Source: Nakamurella sp. PAMC28650
GTDB taxonomy: Bacteria; Actinomycetota; Actinomycetes; Mycobacteriales; Nakamurellaceae
Assembly: GCF_014303395.1 (NCBI RefSeq)
Contig: NZ_CP060298.1
Coordinates: 1,984,001 to 2,048,000 of the forward strand
Length of the DNA: 64,000 nucleotides
Direction: 5' to 3'
The position numbers and the translations under genes are program-made. Shown here piece after piece: positions 18,657 through 26,913 of this stretch (within the stretch, counting starts at the first letter, position 1; each line of letters opens with the position of its first letter). The notes under the pieces are model-generated. The model saw only the letters and a program-made list of their open reading frames with translations, was not told the DNA's origin and did no database searches.

Positions 18657-20504
18657 ATGACGTCAGGAACGACCGAAGGCCGCCCGGCAGACGGATCCGC
18701 CGTCCGGGCGGCCGACGTGTCCGGGCTGCTGAGAGCTGCGGGCCGCCGGTTCGGCGACCGACCGGCGCTGATCTCCTCGGAGGCCTCGCGCACCTGGGCG
18801 GAGCTCGACCGGGCGGCCGATGCCGGTGCCGCGGCGCTGGCCGGTCGCCGACTGGTGCCCGGTAGTCGCGTCGTCGTCTCCCTGGAGATGGGGCCGGACA
18901 TCATCGCCGCGCTCTTCGCGGTGGCCAGGGCCGGGCTCGTCGCCGTACCGATCGGACCGAATCGCGTCGATCTGACGGACATCGTCCACAAGGTCGCAGC
19001 CGAAGGCGCCATCGCCGGTCAGTCGGACATCCCCGTCGACGTGCTGATCCGGCCCGCCGAGGTGGCCGGCTGGTGGCACACCGACGCGACCCCGACGGAC
19101 GTCCCCATCGACCCCGAGGACATCGCCGTGCTGGCGCGCGCCGCCAGCAGCGATCGGCCGGTCATGGTGTCCCACCGTGCGATCGTCGCCGCGGTGGGTT
19201 CCATCGCCGCCACGCCGCGGCTGGCCCTTCGCGCCGAGGACCGGGCCGTCCTGGTGCTGCCCGCCTACCACCTGGCCGGCTGGGTCACCGCCTTCCTCCC
19301 GTTGGCGGTGGTCGGCGGTGCTGCCGTCATCCCGGATGCCCCCACCGACGGCAGAACCTGGCTGGACACGGTCCTGACCGCGGTTCGGCAGCGCAGGGTG
19401 ACCATCGTTCCCGGCGCGCCCAGCCTCTACCGCCGGCTGCGGACCGCGTCCGGTGTCGAACGCGCGATGGCCTCCGTCAGGCTGATGACCTCCGGTGCGG
19501 CTCCGCTGAACGCGGAGGACTCCGTCGCGATGAGGGCCATGACCGGCCAGGCGGTGTGGGAGGGCTACGGCATCTCCGAGTCCGCGTCGGTCGTCTCGAC
19601 GAGCCTGATGACGAATGCCTCCCGGCCCGGGTCCGTCGGGTTGCCGCTCTCGGGGCTGAAGGTCCGGATCGTCGGTGACGACGGCGTCGACCTGTACGCG
19701 GACGTCGGGGCGGAGGACCCGGGCAGCACCGACTCGGAGGCCCTGGGCGCCGATGCGGGCGCGGCCGGCGAGGTGGGACGCATCCAGATCAGCGGGCCCA
19801 CCCTGTTCTCCGGTTACTGGCCCGACGGCGCGGACGGGGTCGACGACGAGGGCTGGTTCGCCACCGGCGATCTCGGCTATCTGGACGACGTCGGCGAGCT
19901 GCACCTGGTGGACCGGGCCACCGAGACCATCCGGGTCGCCGGCTTCACCGTCTACCCGCGGGAGATCGAGGGTGTCCTGATGCGGCACCCGTACGTGCGC
20001 GATGCGGCCGTGATCGGCGTGCCGGGCCGCGCCGGTGATGCGTTCGCCGCCGTCCTGGTGCCGATGTGGGGCACTCACCCGACCAGTGCCGATCTGGATG
20101 AATTCGTCGCCGCCCGCCTGCCGGTATTCAAGCGACCGCGGACTTTCCACCTGGTCGATCGCCTGCCCCGCAACGAGATCGGACGGATCGACCGCGATGC
20201 GGTCCGTGCGCTGTACCGTGCCTCCGAGCCACTGACGGCTGATGATGTCGGAGCGGGCGGACCCGCTGCATCGCCCGGTGCCGGTGCCGGGGTTGGTGTC
20301 GATGTCGTCGGGGCGGGGGTCAGAGCTGGTGCGTCTGACCTGGAGCAGCAGGCCGGGTCCGGTGACCGCCCGGAAGGTGCCGGCGAGCCCGCCGTCATCA
20401 GGCCCGAACCCGCGGCCGGGCTCGATCAGCTGGGCACCAGACTCCCGGGGACCGGCGAACGGGACCGGCGAGGCGACCAGGACACCGACGACGACCTCTT
20501 CTAG
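18657..20504 (+). CDS. Degenerate AMP-dependent synthetase/ligase-like protein
   Basis: 615-residue protein with the overall fold pattern of class I adenylate-forming enzymes: GYGISESAS (about 303-311), WFATGDLGYLDDVGELHLVD (400-419), then VYPREIEGVL (432-441). Two signatures are abnormal. The Gly/Ser/Thr/Lys-rich ATP loop expected near 160 reads AVLARAASSDRPVMVSH, with no glycine or lysine. The A10 catalytic lysine is arginine (PRNEIGRIDR, about 505-513). The last 90 residues are a Gly/Ala/Asp-rich, probably disordered tail. ATG 18657 fits GAGG at 18649 better than GTG 18654. The reading frame is intact, so it is probably expressed but may not adenylate a substrate; it is next to an acyl-CoA dehydrogenase. 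Confidence 0.82.
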   Translation: MTSGTTEGRPADGSAVRAADVSGLLRAAGRRFGDRPALISSEASRTWAELDRAADAGAAALAGRRLVPGSRVVVSLEMGPDIIAALFAVARAGLVAVPIGPNRVDLTDIVHKVAAEGAIAGQSDIPVDVLIRPAEVAGWWHTDATPTDVPIDPEDIAVLARAASSDRPVMVSHRAIVAAVGSIAATPRLALRAEDRAVLVLPAYHLAGWVTAFLPLAVVGGAAVIPDAPTDGRTWLDTVLTAVRQRRVTIVPGAPSLYRRLRTASGVERAMASVRLMTSGAAPLNAEDSVAMRAMTGQAVWEGYGISESASVVSTSLMTNASRPGSVGLPLSGLKVRIVGDDGVDLYADVGAEDPGSTDSEALGADAGAAGEVGRIQISGPTLFSGYWPDGADGVDDEGWFATGDLGYLDDVGELHLVDRATETIRVAGFTVYPREIEGVLMRHPYVRDAAVIGVPGRAGDAFAAVLVPMWGTHPTSADLDEFVAARLPVFKRPRTFHLVDRLPRNEIGRIDRDAVRALYRASEPLTADDVGAGGPAASPGAGAGVGVDVVGAGVRAGASDLEQQAGSGDRPEGAGEPAVIRPEPAAGLDQLGTRLPGTGERDRRGDQDTDDDLF

Positions 20505-20561
20505 AGCAGTGCCCGGTGTGCAGGGCTGTACCGAATCGAGAACGAGAGGTGGAACCAGGCC

Positions 20562-21773
20562 ATGGTGATCCCCCTGGCACCGGCGGTCCTGGAACGGGAA
20601 CTACCGTCCGAGGAGGCGGCGGACCTGCTCGCGCTGACCAGAGATCTGGTGCGTGGCGAGTTGCTCCCGCAGGTCAACGCCGCGGAGTCCGATGGCGCCT
20701 TTCCCCGCAAGGTGTTCACGACGTTGGGCGAGGCCGGCCTGATGTCGTTGCCCTACCCGCAGGAATTCGGTGGCGGTGATCAACCCGCGGTGGTCTACCT
20801 GCAGGTGGTCGAGGAGCTGGCCAGGGCCTGGCTCGGGGTCGCCATGGGGGTGAGCGTTCACGTCCTGGCCTGCCATGGCCTGGTGAACTACGGAAGTGAT
20901 GCGCAGAAGGACAAGTGGCTGCCGGAACTGCTCGGCGGACGGATGCTCGGGGCCTACTGCCTCTCGGAACCCCAGGGTGGATCCGATCCCGGCGCGATGA
21001 TCACCGGTGCTGCCCGCGACGGCGACGACTACGTCATCAACGGGGAGAAGGCCTGGATCACGCACGGACCGGTCGCCGACTTCTATCTCCTGATGGCCCG
21101 GACGGGGGAGCCCGGCCCGCGGGGGATCAGCTCGTTCCTCGTCGCCGGTGGGACTCCGGGGGTCTCGGCCGGCGCGATCGAGAAGAAGATGGGCGTCAAG
21201 TCGTCGGTGACCAGTTCGGTGCGTTTCGAGAACGCCCGCGTGTCGGCCGAACGCAGGCTCGGCGCAGAAGGCAAGGGCTTCGCGATCGCGATGTCCGCGT
21301 TGGATTCCGGCCGTCTCGGCATCGCGGCCTGCGCGGTCGGGCTCGCGCAGGCGTCGCTCGACGTGGCCGCCGAGTACGCCAGGAGTCGTCGGGCCTTCGG
21401 CAGCCTGATCAGCGATTTCCAGGGTGTCTCGTTCCTGTTGGCCGATGCCGCGTCGAAGATCGCGGCGGCGCGTCAGCTGTACCTGTACGCGGCCCGCCGC
21501 AAGGACGCGGGCAAGACGTTCTCGACCGAGGCTGCGATGGCCAAGCTGATCGCCACCGACATGGCGATGGTCGTCACCACCGATATGGTCCAGGTCCTCG
21601 GCGGCGCCGGTTACGTCGAGGACTATCCGGTGGAGCGTTACATGCGTGAGGCGAAGTTGCTGCAGATCGTCGAGGGCACCAACCAGATCCAGCGATTGGT
21701 GATCGCCAGGTCGCTGAACAAGATCACGCGGGCCGCCCGGGTAGCGGCCGCCGGAGACGACGGCCGCTCGTGA
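20562..21773 (+). CDS. Acyl-CoA dehydrogenase
   Basis: FAD-dependent acyl-CoA dehydrogenase of 403 residues, full length. Family signatures are AYCLSEPQGGSDPGAM (FAD/substrate binding, about 131-146), GEKAWITHG (about 161-169), RRAFGSLISDFQGV, and the catalytic Glu in QIVEGTNQIQRLVIAR near the C-terminus. ATG at 20562 follows GAGAGG. It starts 57 bases after the adenylate-forming-like gene in the same orientation, suggesting a shared transcript for fatty or branched acyl metabolism. Chain-length specificity cannot be read from the sequence. Confidence 0.94.
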   Translation: MVIPLAPAVLERELPSEEAADLLALTRDLVRGELLPQVNAAESDGAFPRKVFTTLGEAGLMSLPYPQEFGGGDQPAVVYLQVVEELARAWLGVAMGVSVHVLACHGLVNYGSDAQKDKWLPELLGGRMLGAYCLSEPQGGSDPGAMITGAARDGDDYVINGEKAWITHGPVADFYLLMARTGEPGPRGISSFLVAGGTPGVSAGAIEKKMGVKSSVTSSVRFENARVSAERRLGAEGKGFAIAMSALDSGRLGIAACAVGLAQASLDVAAEYARSRRAFGSLISDFQGVSFLLADAASKIAAARQLYLYAARRKDAGKTFSTEAAMAKLIATDMAMVVTTDMVQVLGGAGYVEDYPVERYMREAKLLQIVEGTNQIQRLVIARSLNKITRAARVAAAGDDGRS

Positions 21774-21839
21774 AGCGGACCATCTGCCTGGGCCGGCGAC
21801 AGGTGCGGGCCACCGGAGACGACGGCCGCTCGTGAAGAG
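21748..21839 (+). repeat. 25-bp direct repeat across acyl-CoA dehydrogenase/glutaredoxin junction
   Basis: A perfect 25-bp repeat lies at 21751-21775 and 21813-21837, extending to about 31 bases with two mismatches. Copy 1 holds the stop of the dehydrogenase gene; copy 2 holds the GTG start of the glutaredoxin-like gene. The offset is 62 bases. It looks like a local duplication that separated two genes which previously overlapped at a GTGA. Confidence 0.9.
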
Positions 21840-22068
21840 GCTGACGTTGCTGACCCGCCCGGGTTGCCATCTGTGCGAGGACGCGCGGATCGCGGTGAGC
21901 TCGGCGACGGCGGGTACCGACACCCAGGTGCAGGAGATCGACGTGGACGGCGACCCGGAACTCCGCGGCGAATACGGGGACATGGTCCCGGTGGTGTTGA
22001 TCGACGGCGTCCAGCACGCCTACTTCACCGTTGACGCGGCCAAGCTCGAGCGCGCTCTGCGGGCCTGA
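21832..22068 (+). CDS. Glutaredoxin-like thioredoxin-fold protein
   Basis: Small 78-residue glutaredoxin family protein: strand LTLLTRPGCHLCEDARIA with the CHLC redox pair (about 12-15), then the cis-Pro segment DMVPVVLIDG and a C-terminal helix. Probable thiol-disulfide role in the cytoplasm. GTG start at 21832 lies within a 25-bp direct repeat. A glutaredoxin-like gene just before the rex/hem genes is, as I recall, common in actinobacteria (Rv0508 position), supporting the call. Confidence 0.88.
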   Translation: MKRLTLLTRPGCHLCEDARIAVSSATAGTDTQVQEIDVDGDPELRGEYGDMVPVVLIDGVQHAYFTVDAAKLERALRA

Positions 22069-22302
22069 GCACGACTCGGGTGTCGACCCGCCACCTCGAA
22101 GCGACCCGTCCGCTCGATCCGACGCCGAGCTTGACCCGAATGGGTGGCGGATCCCGCCATGTGGGACAGCCCGACGCAGCGGAATTGGTTCCTGGTCTTT
22201 CGTCTGGCTAGTGTTGCTGACACGGCGGCCTATCACACGGTCGCCGCCCCAGCAGCGGCGGGGTATCACCCCGATGCTCCAGATGTCAATCGGGTGGAAC
22301 TC

Positions 22303-23049
22303 ATGACAGGGCAGGCCGGCGGTGATCCGAACGGGTCAGGCTCCGCCGCGCTCGCTGCTGCCTCCCCGGACGAGGCGCCGCGGGCTCCCCGCCCGCGAGC
22401 GATCCCGGAAGCCACGGTCGGCAGGCTCGCGGTCTACCTGCGGGTGCTGACCGACCCGCATGCGCACCGCCTCCAGCAGCAGGTCGAGCACGGAATCGTC
22501 TCGTCGGCCGAGCTGGCCGCGGCTGCAGGCGTCAACCCGGCCGGGCTTCGCCGGGACCTATCCTTCCTCGGAAGTCATGGTGTTCGCGGCGTGGGCTACG
22601 ACGTGGCGAAACTCATCGACGAGATCCGCCGGGTCCTGGGGGCGCACCACCACTTCCGGGTGGCGTTGGTCGGGATCGGCAATCTGGGTCAGGCGCTGGC
22701 CGGTTACGCCGGCTTCGGCGGTCGTGGATTCGACATCGCCGCCCTCTTCGACGTCGACGACGACAAGATCGGCCGCTCGGTGAGCGGCGTGCAGGTCCGT
22801 CATCTGTCGGAGGCCACCCAGGTCTGCGCGGCCGAGTCGATCACCATCGGCCTGATCGCCACCCCGGAGTCGGTCGCCCAGCACGTCGCAGACGCCCTGG
22901 TCGAGGCCGGGATCCACTCGATCCTCAATTTCGCCCCCGGTCTGGTCACCGTGCCGGAGGGTGTCGAGGTGCGGCGCGTCGACCTCTCCCTGGAGCTGCA
23001 GATGTTGGCGTTCCACGAGACCTCACGCGTGGGCGGGGCGGTCCTGTGA
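22303..23049 (+). CDS. rex: Redox-sensing transcriptional repressor Rex
   Basis: NADH/NAD+-sensing repressor that controls respiratory and haem genes in actinobacteria. The N-terminal winged helix (RLAVYLRVL through AGVNPAGLRRDLSFLG) precedes a Rossmann NAD(H) domain with VALVGIGNLGQALAGYAGF. The C-terminus ends with the domain-swap helix (LQMLAFHETS). At 248 residues it carries about 30 extra N-terminal residues compared with a typical 210-220. ATG at 22303 is preferred; translation could extend upstream in frame to 22144, but that leader has no Rex-like sequence. A Rex-operator-like palindrome occurs in this window at 54051-54068, ahead of the menaquinone reductase/nuo genes. No equally good site precedes rex itself. 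Confidence 0.93.
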   Translation: MTGQAGGDPNGSGSAALAAASPDEAPRAPRPRAIPEATVGRLAVYLRVLTDPHAHRLQQQVEHGIVSSAELAAAAGVNPAGLRRDLSFLGSHGVRGVGYDVAKLIDEIRRVLGAHHHFRVALVGIGNLGQALAGYAGFGGRGFDIAALFDVDDDKIGRSVSGVQVRHLSEATQVCAAESITIGLIATPESVAQHVADALVEAGIHSILNFAPGLVTVPEGVEVRRVDLSLELQMLAFHETSRVGGAVL

Positions 23050-23107
23050 CCACCGGCCGTCCGGCGAACCCGGGCGCCCGCCGCGTCATCCAGCGTTTTC
23101 CCACTGT

Positions 23108-23146
23108 TTGTTCCCGTTCTTCTGCGGGTGATAGGTGTTCCATCAC
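23108..23146 (+). promoter_or_regulatory. Candidate promoter/operator between rex and hemD
   Basis: In the 193-base rex-hemD gap, a TTGTTC (23108-23113) and GATAGG (23130-23135) are 16 bases apart, and the interrupted palindrome GTGAT-N9-ATCAC lies at 23128-23146 over the -10. The half-site spacing (GTGA-N11-TCAC) is too wide for a standard Rex site. Suggestive only. Confidence 0.3.
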
Positions 23147-23242
23147 AGCTGTCGCCGGGTCCGTTCCGGACGTGGCGACAGACACGCACCTCGGTCGGCC
23201 ACGGTCGGCGCTTATCGACGCAAGTCAGGCAAGGAGCAGGTC

Positions 23243-24766
23243 ATGACCCGCGCACGAAGGACAGGCGGCCGCATCATCTTCGTCGGGGCAGGTCCGGGGG
23301 ATCCCGGCCTCCTGACGGTGCGTTCGGTCGAGGCGCTCGCAGGGGCAGCCCTGCTGGTCACCGACCCTGACGTGCCGGCCGAGGTGGTCGCGCTGGCGGT
23401 GGGGGCCGAGATCCACCCGGCCGTCGGCGAGGCGGCCGAGGTGGCCAAGGTACTGCTGGCCGCGGCCAAGAACGGCCAGGCCGTCGTCCGACTGGTGGCC
23501 GGTGACGTGCTGACCGCCGACTCCGTGGTCAAGGAACTGCAGGCGGTGGCCCGCACGGCGGTGCCCTTCGACATCGTCCCCGGCATCTCGACGGCCGCTG
23601 CCGCTGCTTCCTATGCCGGGATCGCCGTCGGGTCCGTGCACACCATCGCGGACGTCAGGTCCACTTCGGACTGGTCCCGTCTGGCCGCGGCTCCCGGCAC
23701 GTTGCTGCTGCAGGCGACCGGCGGCCATCTGGCCGAGACCGCGGCCTCCCTGGCCGAGTCCGGGTTCGCGGCCGAGACGCCGACGTCCATCACCGCCTTC
23801 GCCTCGCTGCCGACCCAACGGACGCTGGACGGCACGCTGGCCACGCTCGACGGGATGGGTCGGGATCTGACCGGGCCGCTGGTGGTGGCGGTCGGAGCCG
23901 GTGCGGCCCAACGGTCCAAGCTCTCCTGGTGGGAATCACGGGCGCTGTACGGCTGGCGGGTGCTGATCCCCCAGACCCGTGACGCCAGCAACCTGATGGT
24001 AGAACTGCTCCGCTCGCACGGCGCGATCCCCGAGCGGGTGCCGACGATCGCGGTCGAGCCACCGCGCACCCCGGCCCAGATGGAGCGCGCCGTCAAGGGT
24101 CTGGTGGACGGGCGCTACCAGTGGGTGGTCTTCACCTCGATCAACTCGGTCCGTGCGGTCTGGGAGAAGTTCACCGAGTTCGGCCTCGATGCGCGGGCCT
24201 TCGCCGGCGTCAAGATCGCTTGTGTGGACAACGCCACCGGCGATGCCGTGCGTGCGCTCGGCATCAACCCGGAACTGGTGTCCGGACACCCGGAGTTCTC
24301 GGTCGGCCTGCTCGATGACTTCCCGGAGTTCGACGACATCCTGGATCCGGTCGACCGCGTGCTGCTGCCGCGCGCGGACATCGCGACCGAGACCCTCGCC
24401 GAGGGCCTGCGCGAGCGCGGCTGGGAGATCGACGACGTCACCGCCTACCGCACCGTCCGGGCCGCCCCACCCGCTGCCCCGATCCGAGAGGCGATCAAGG
24501 CCGGCGGGTTCGACGCGGTGTGCTTCACCTCGTCGTCGACCGTCCGGAACCTGGTCGGCATCGCCGGCAAGCCCCATGCACGATCGATCGTCGCCTGCCT
24601 CGGTCCGAAGACGGCCGAGACGGCCAGGGAGTTCGGCCTCCGCGTGGACGTGCAGCCCGAGGTCGCTGACATCGCCGCCCTGGTCGAAGCGCTCGTCGGT
24701 CATGCCACCCGGCTGCGGGCCGAGGGCGCTCTCCCTCCCCCCCGCCGTTCCCCCCGCCGCCGCTGA
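23243..24766 (+). CDS. hemD: Uroporphyrinogen-III synthase fused to N-terminal methyltransferase-like domain (HemD)
   Basis: 507-residue two-domain protein of the actinobacterial HemD/CobA-fusion type. The N-terminal domain (about 10-240) resembles uroporphyrinogen-III C-methyltransferase: VGAGPGDPGLLTVRS and VPGISTAAAAASYAGI. However, the usual GDPFxFGRG segment reads GDVLTADSVV, so methylation is doubtful. The C-terminal domain (about 245-490) is uroporphyrinogen-III synthase, which closes hydroxymethylbilane to uroporphyrinogen III on the haem path. AAGGAG at 23231-23236 sits 6 bases before the ATG. In mycobacteria hemA and hemC lie upstream and hemB downstream; none is here, so those steps must be encoded elsewhere. 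Confidence 0.9.
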   Translation: MTRARRTGGRIIFVGAGPGDPGLLTVRSVEALAGAALLVTDPDVPAEVVALAVGAEIHPAVGEAAEVAKVLLAAAKNGQAVVRLVAGDVLTADSVVKELQAVARTAVPFDIVPGISTAAAAASYAGIAVGSVHTIADVRSTSDWSRLAAAPGTLLLQATGGHLAETAASLAESGFAAETPTSITAFASLPTQRTLDGTLATLDGMGRDLTGPLVVAVGAGAAQRSKLSWWESRALYGWRVLIPQTRDASNLMVELLRSHGAIPERVPTIAVEPPRTPAQMERAVKGLVDGRYQWVVFTSINSVRAVWEKFTEFGLDARAFAGVKIACVDNATGDAVRALGINPELVSGHPEFSVGLLDDFPEFDDILDPVDRVLLPRADIATETLAEGLRERGWEIDDVTAYRTVRAAPPAAPIREAIKAGGFDAVCFTSSSTVRNLVGIAGKPHARSIVACLGPKTAETAREFGLRVDVQPEVADIAALVEALVGHATRLRAEGALPPPRRSPRRR

Positions 24767-24795
24767 CCCCGGCGCAGATGAGAACGCCCGGTGCA

Positions 24796-24847
24796 GACAG
24801 GCGTGCCTGTTCGGACCCGAAAATCGGCCCGGACGGGCATTCCTGTC
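24796..24847 (+). terminator. Long hairpin after hemD
   Basis: 19-base arms (15 Watson-Crick pairs, 2 G-U, 2 mismatches in RNA) enclose a 14-base loop that itself can pair (CCGA-AAA-TCGG). It starts 29 bases after the hemD stop. No other role is apparent for the 193-base gap before the next gene. Confidence 0.65.
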
Positions 24848-24959
24848 TTCGCGGGCTGCTGTGCGCGTGCGAGCCGTTCGGTCAACGCGGGAAACGCAAG
24901 CAGCGGGGGACAGGTTCGGACCGTCCCGATCATCCGGCCGCGCCCGGTAAGTTCATCCC

Positions 24960-25601
24960 ATGACCTCACCCGGCTCCCGCCCGAAGAAGAGCGGCTTCCT
25001 GGCCAGACTTCAGTCAGCCGCCGTGCCCGTGCTCCCGGTGGACGACGGCCAGCCGATCGTCCGCCCGCGCGGTGTCACCATCGCGTCGGTGCTGGCCATC
25101 ATCGCCGGCGCGATCTTCATCTTCGCCGGCATCGTCGGCTACGCGCAGACCGAGGCCGCACTGACCTACGCGGTCAACCAGAACCAGATCGGTCTCAACA
25201 ACTGCACCACGACATTCGGCGGATACGGAACGACTCTTCAGACCTCGACGGTGGCGACCTCGTTGACCTCTTCCGCGGCCGTCTGCCATTCCGGTGCGCA
25301 GCCGACCCAGTCCGACCTCGACGGGTTCAGAACCACCCAGCACGTGTTCGGCGTCATCTTCGCGATCATCGGCGTGCTGTTCGCGGCGGCAGGATGGTTC
25401 CTGAAACAGGGTGCGAGATGGGCCAAACGGGTCCTGGTGTTCGGTGGCGTCATCCTGCTGCTGGCCGCGGCCCTGGCCAAGCTCTCGACGCCGATCACCC
25501 TGCTGGGCACACTGGTCCTGGCGATCGCGGTGGTGATGACGTACATCGGGCGGAACTCGGTGTTCTTCGCGCTGGTCAACCTGCGCGGCAAGCAGCACTG
25601 A
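24960..25601 (+). CDS. Four-helix membrane protein of unknown function
   Basis: 213-residue integral membrane protein. A basic cytoplasmic N-terminus (KKSGFLARLQ) leads to helix 1 (about 41-60), then a Thr/Ser-rich extracytoplasmic loop with two cysteines (about 75-115). Three more helices lie near 127-146, 157-173 and 176-194. ATG at 24960 is the first good start after the hemD hairpin. The loop with a cysteine pair suggests an exposed disulfide. I do not recognise the family. Confidence 0.7.
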   Translation: MTSPGSRPKKSGFLARLQSAAVPVLPVDDGQPIVRPRGVTIASVLAIIAGAIFIFAGIVGYAQTEAALTYAVNQNQIGLNNCTTTFGGYGTTLQTSTVATSLTSSAAVCHSGAQPTQSDLDGFRTTQHVFGVIFAIIGVLFAAAGWFLKQGARWAKRVLVFGGVILLLAAALAKLSTPITLLGTLVLAIAVVMTYIGRNSVFFALVNLRGKQH

Positions 25602-25678
25602 GCCGATCTTCGGAGACGCACGAGCATCGATCAGGGAAGTGACGGGCCGGAACCCCGTCCGGACGGACGGGACGAAGG

Positions 25679-26041
25679 TTGACCGAGCAGCAGAATCTCG
25701 ACACCGTGCCGCAGATGGCGGTGGACGCCCCCCTCTCGGTGGCCGCGGCGGGCCGCGCTGCCGGTGACGTGTCGTCGGTGCTGCTGATCCGGACGATCGT
25801 CGCAGCCGTGGCCACCATCGTCCTGGTGGTCGCAGCGGTGCTGCTGTTTCGTCATGGGGTGCGGCCCGATCACTTCCCGGCGTTCCTGAGCGGTACCACC
25901 TCCACGGTGATCACCCGCTACTCGGCCCCGTGGATTGCCGGGGCGGCCGGCGCGGCGCTACTGGCCGGACTGTGTTTCACCTCCGTCACCGTCGATCTCT
26001 TCCGCCGCGTCCGGTGGCAACGAGCGCGCCGTCGCGCCTGA
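25679..26041 (+). CDS. Small two-helix membrane protein of unknown function
   Basis: 120-residue protein with two transmembrane segments (about 35-57 and 82-104) and a basic C-terminus (RRVRWQRARRRA). The start is uncertain: the TTG at 25679 has GAAGG immediately against it, so spacing is poor, and GTG 25706 or ATG 25715 would be reasonable alternatives that keep both helices. The same orientation and 77-base gap suggest cotranscription with the preceding membrane protein. Confidence 0.55.
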   Translation: MTEQQNLDTVPQMAVDAPLSVAAAGRAAGDVSSVLLIRTIVAAVATIVLVVAAVLLFRHGVRPDHFPAFLSGTTSTVITRYSAPWIAGAAGAALLAGLCFTSVTVDLFRRVRWQRARRRA

Positions 26042-26125
26042 CTCGACCTGCTTCCCGCCCCACGACTTGTCGGTCGGCCCGGGCGCCACCCGCCATCAGC
26101 TGTGATCTTCGCTGGCCGGGACCTT

Positions 26126-26141
26126 GGTCCTCACCAGGACC
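26126..26141 (+). promoter_or_regulatory. Short palindrome upstream of phosphoglycerate-mutase-family gene
   Basis: GGTCCT-CACC-AGGACC, a perfect 6-bp inverted repeat with a 4-base spacer, lies about 120 bases before the ATG at 26260. The 218-base gap holds no gene. The palindrome could be an operator or a small hairpin for the cytochrome c maturation genes that follow. Confidence 0.3.
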
Positions 26142-26259
26142 CACCGATCACCTGGGACACTGGAGTAGTGCGTCTGCCTTCGATCTGCCAGTGCCGGCCA
26201 ACCGGTTCGTTTTGCGTGCTCACCCCGCCCGTATCGACCTCTGTTGCGGGGTGCGGCCG

Positions 26260-26913
26260 ATGAGTCGCACCATCGTTCATCTGCTCCGTCACGGCAAGGT
26301 GCACAACCCGTCCGGAATTCTGTACGGCCGCCTGCCCGGCTATCGGCTGGCCGCCTCCGGACGTGCGATGGCGGACGGTGTCGCTGCCCACCTCGAGCCG
26401 GCCGACATCACCTACGTTGCCGCATCGTCCCTGATCAGAGCGCAGGAAACCGCTACCCCGCTGGCCGCGGCCAAGGGGATCGGGATCGTCACGGATGACC
26501 GCGTGATCGAGGCCGGCAACGAGTTCGAGGGCATGAAGGTCGCGGTCGGCGACGGCGTCCTCCGTCACCCCCGCCACTGGGTCAAACTACGCAATCCGTT
26601 CCTGCCGTCCTGGGGCGAGCCGTACCTGCAGATCGCCCACCGGATGCTGGGCGCGATCTACGCGGCGGTCGAAGCGGCCGACGGGCACCAGGCGCTGATC
26701 GTGTCGCACCAGCTGCCGATCGTCACGGTGCGGCGCTACCTGGAGGGCCGGCGGCTCTGGCACAACCCGACGAACCGGGAATGCAGTGTCGCCTCGCTGA
26801 CCGCACTCGACTTCGAGGACGGTGTCTTCACCGGGTTGACGTATTCGGAGCCGGTGGCTCACATCGCAGCCGTCGATGACATCGATGTGGCGCAGCCGGG
26901 GGCCGCGTCATGA
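26260..26913 (+). CDS. Histidine phosphatase (phosphoglycerate mutase) family protein
   Basis: 217-residue histidine phosphatase superfamily protein. The phospho-acceptor motif is VHLLRHGKVHNP (RHG near 10-12), and the second catalytic His is in LIVSHQLPIVTVRR. It corresponds in position to mycobacterial Rv0525, directly ahead of the System II cytochrome c genes. Its stop overlaps the start of the thioredoxin-like gene (ATGA), so it is the first gene of that transcript. A metabolic mutase role is unlikely given the family branch; substrate unknown. Confidence 0.88.
   Translation: MSRTIVHLLRHGKVHNPSGILYGRLPGYRLAASGRAMADGVAAHLEPADITYVAASSLIRAQETATPLAAAKGIGIVTDDRVIEAGNEFEGMKVAVGDGVLRHPRHWVKLRNPFLPSWGEPYLQIAHRMLGAIYAAVEAADGHQALIVSHQLPIVTVRRYLEGRRLWHNPTNRECSVASLTALDFEDGVFTGLTYSEPVAHIAAVDDIDVAQPGAAS

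Noticed and set aside
22200-22245. Possible Rex site upstream of rex (GTGTTGCTGACAC and nearby TATCACAC)
   Set aside because: The half-sites do not give GTGA-N6-TCAC; the match to the Rex consensus is far weaker than that at 54051.
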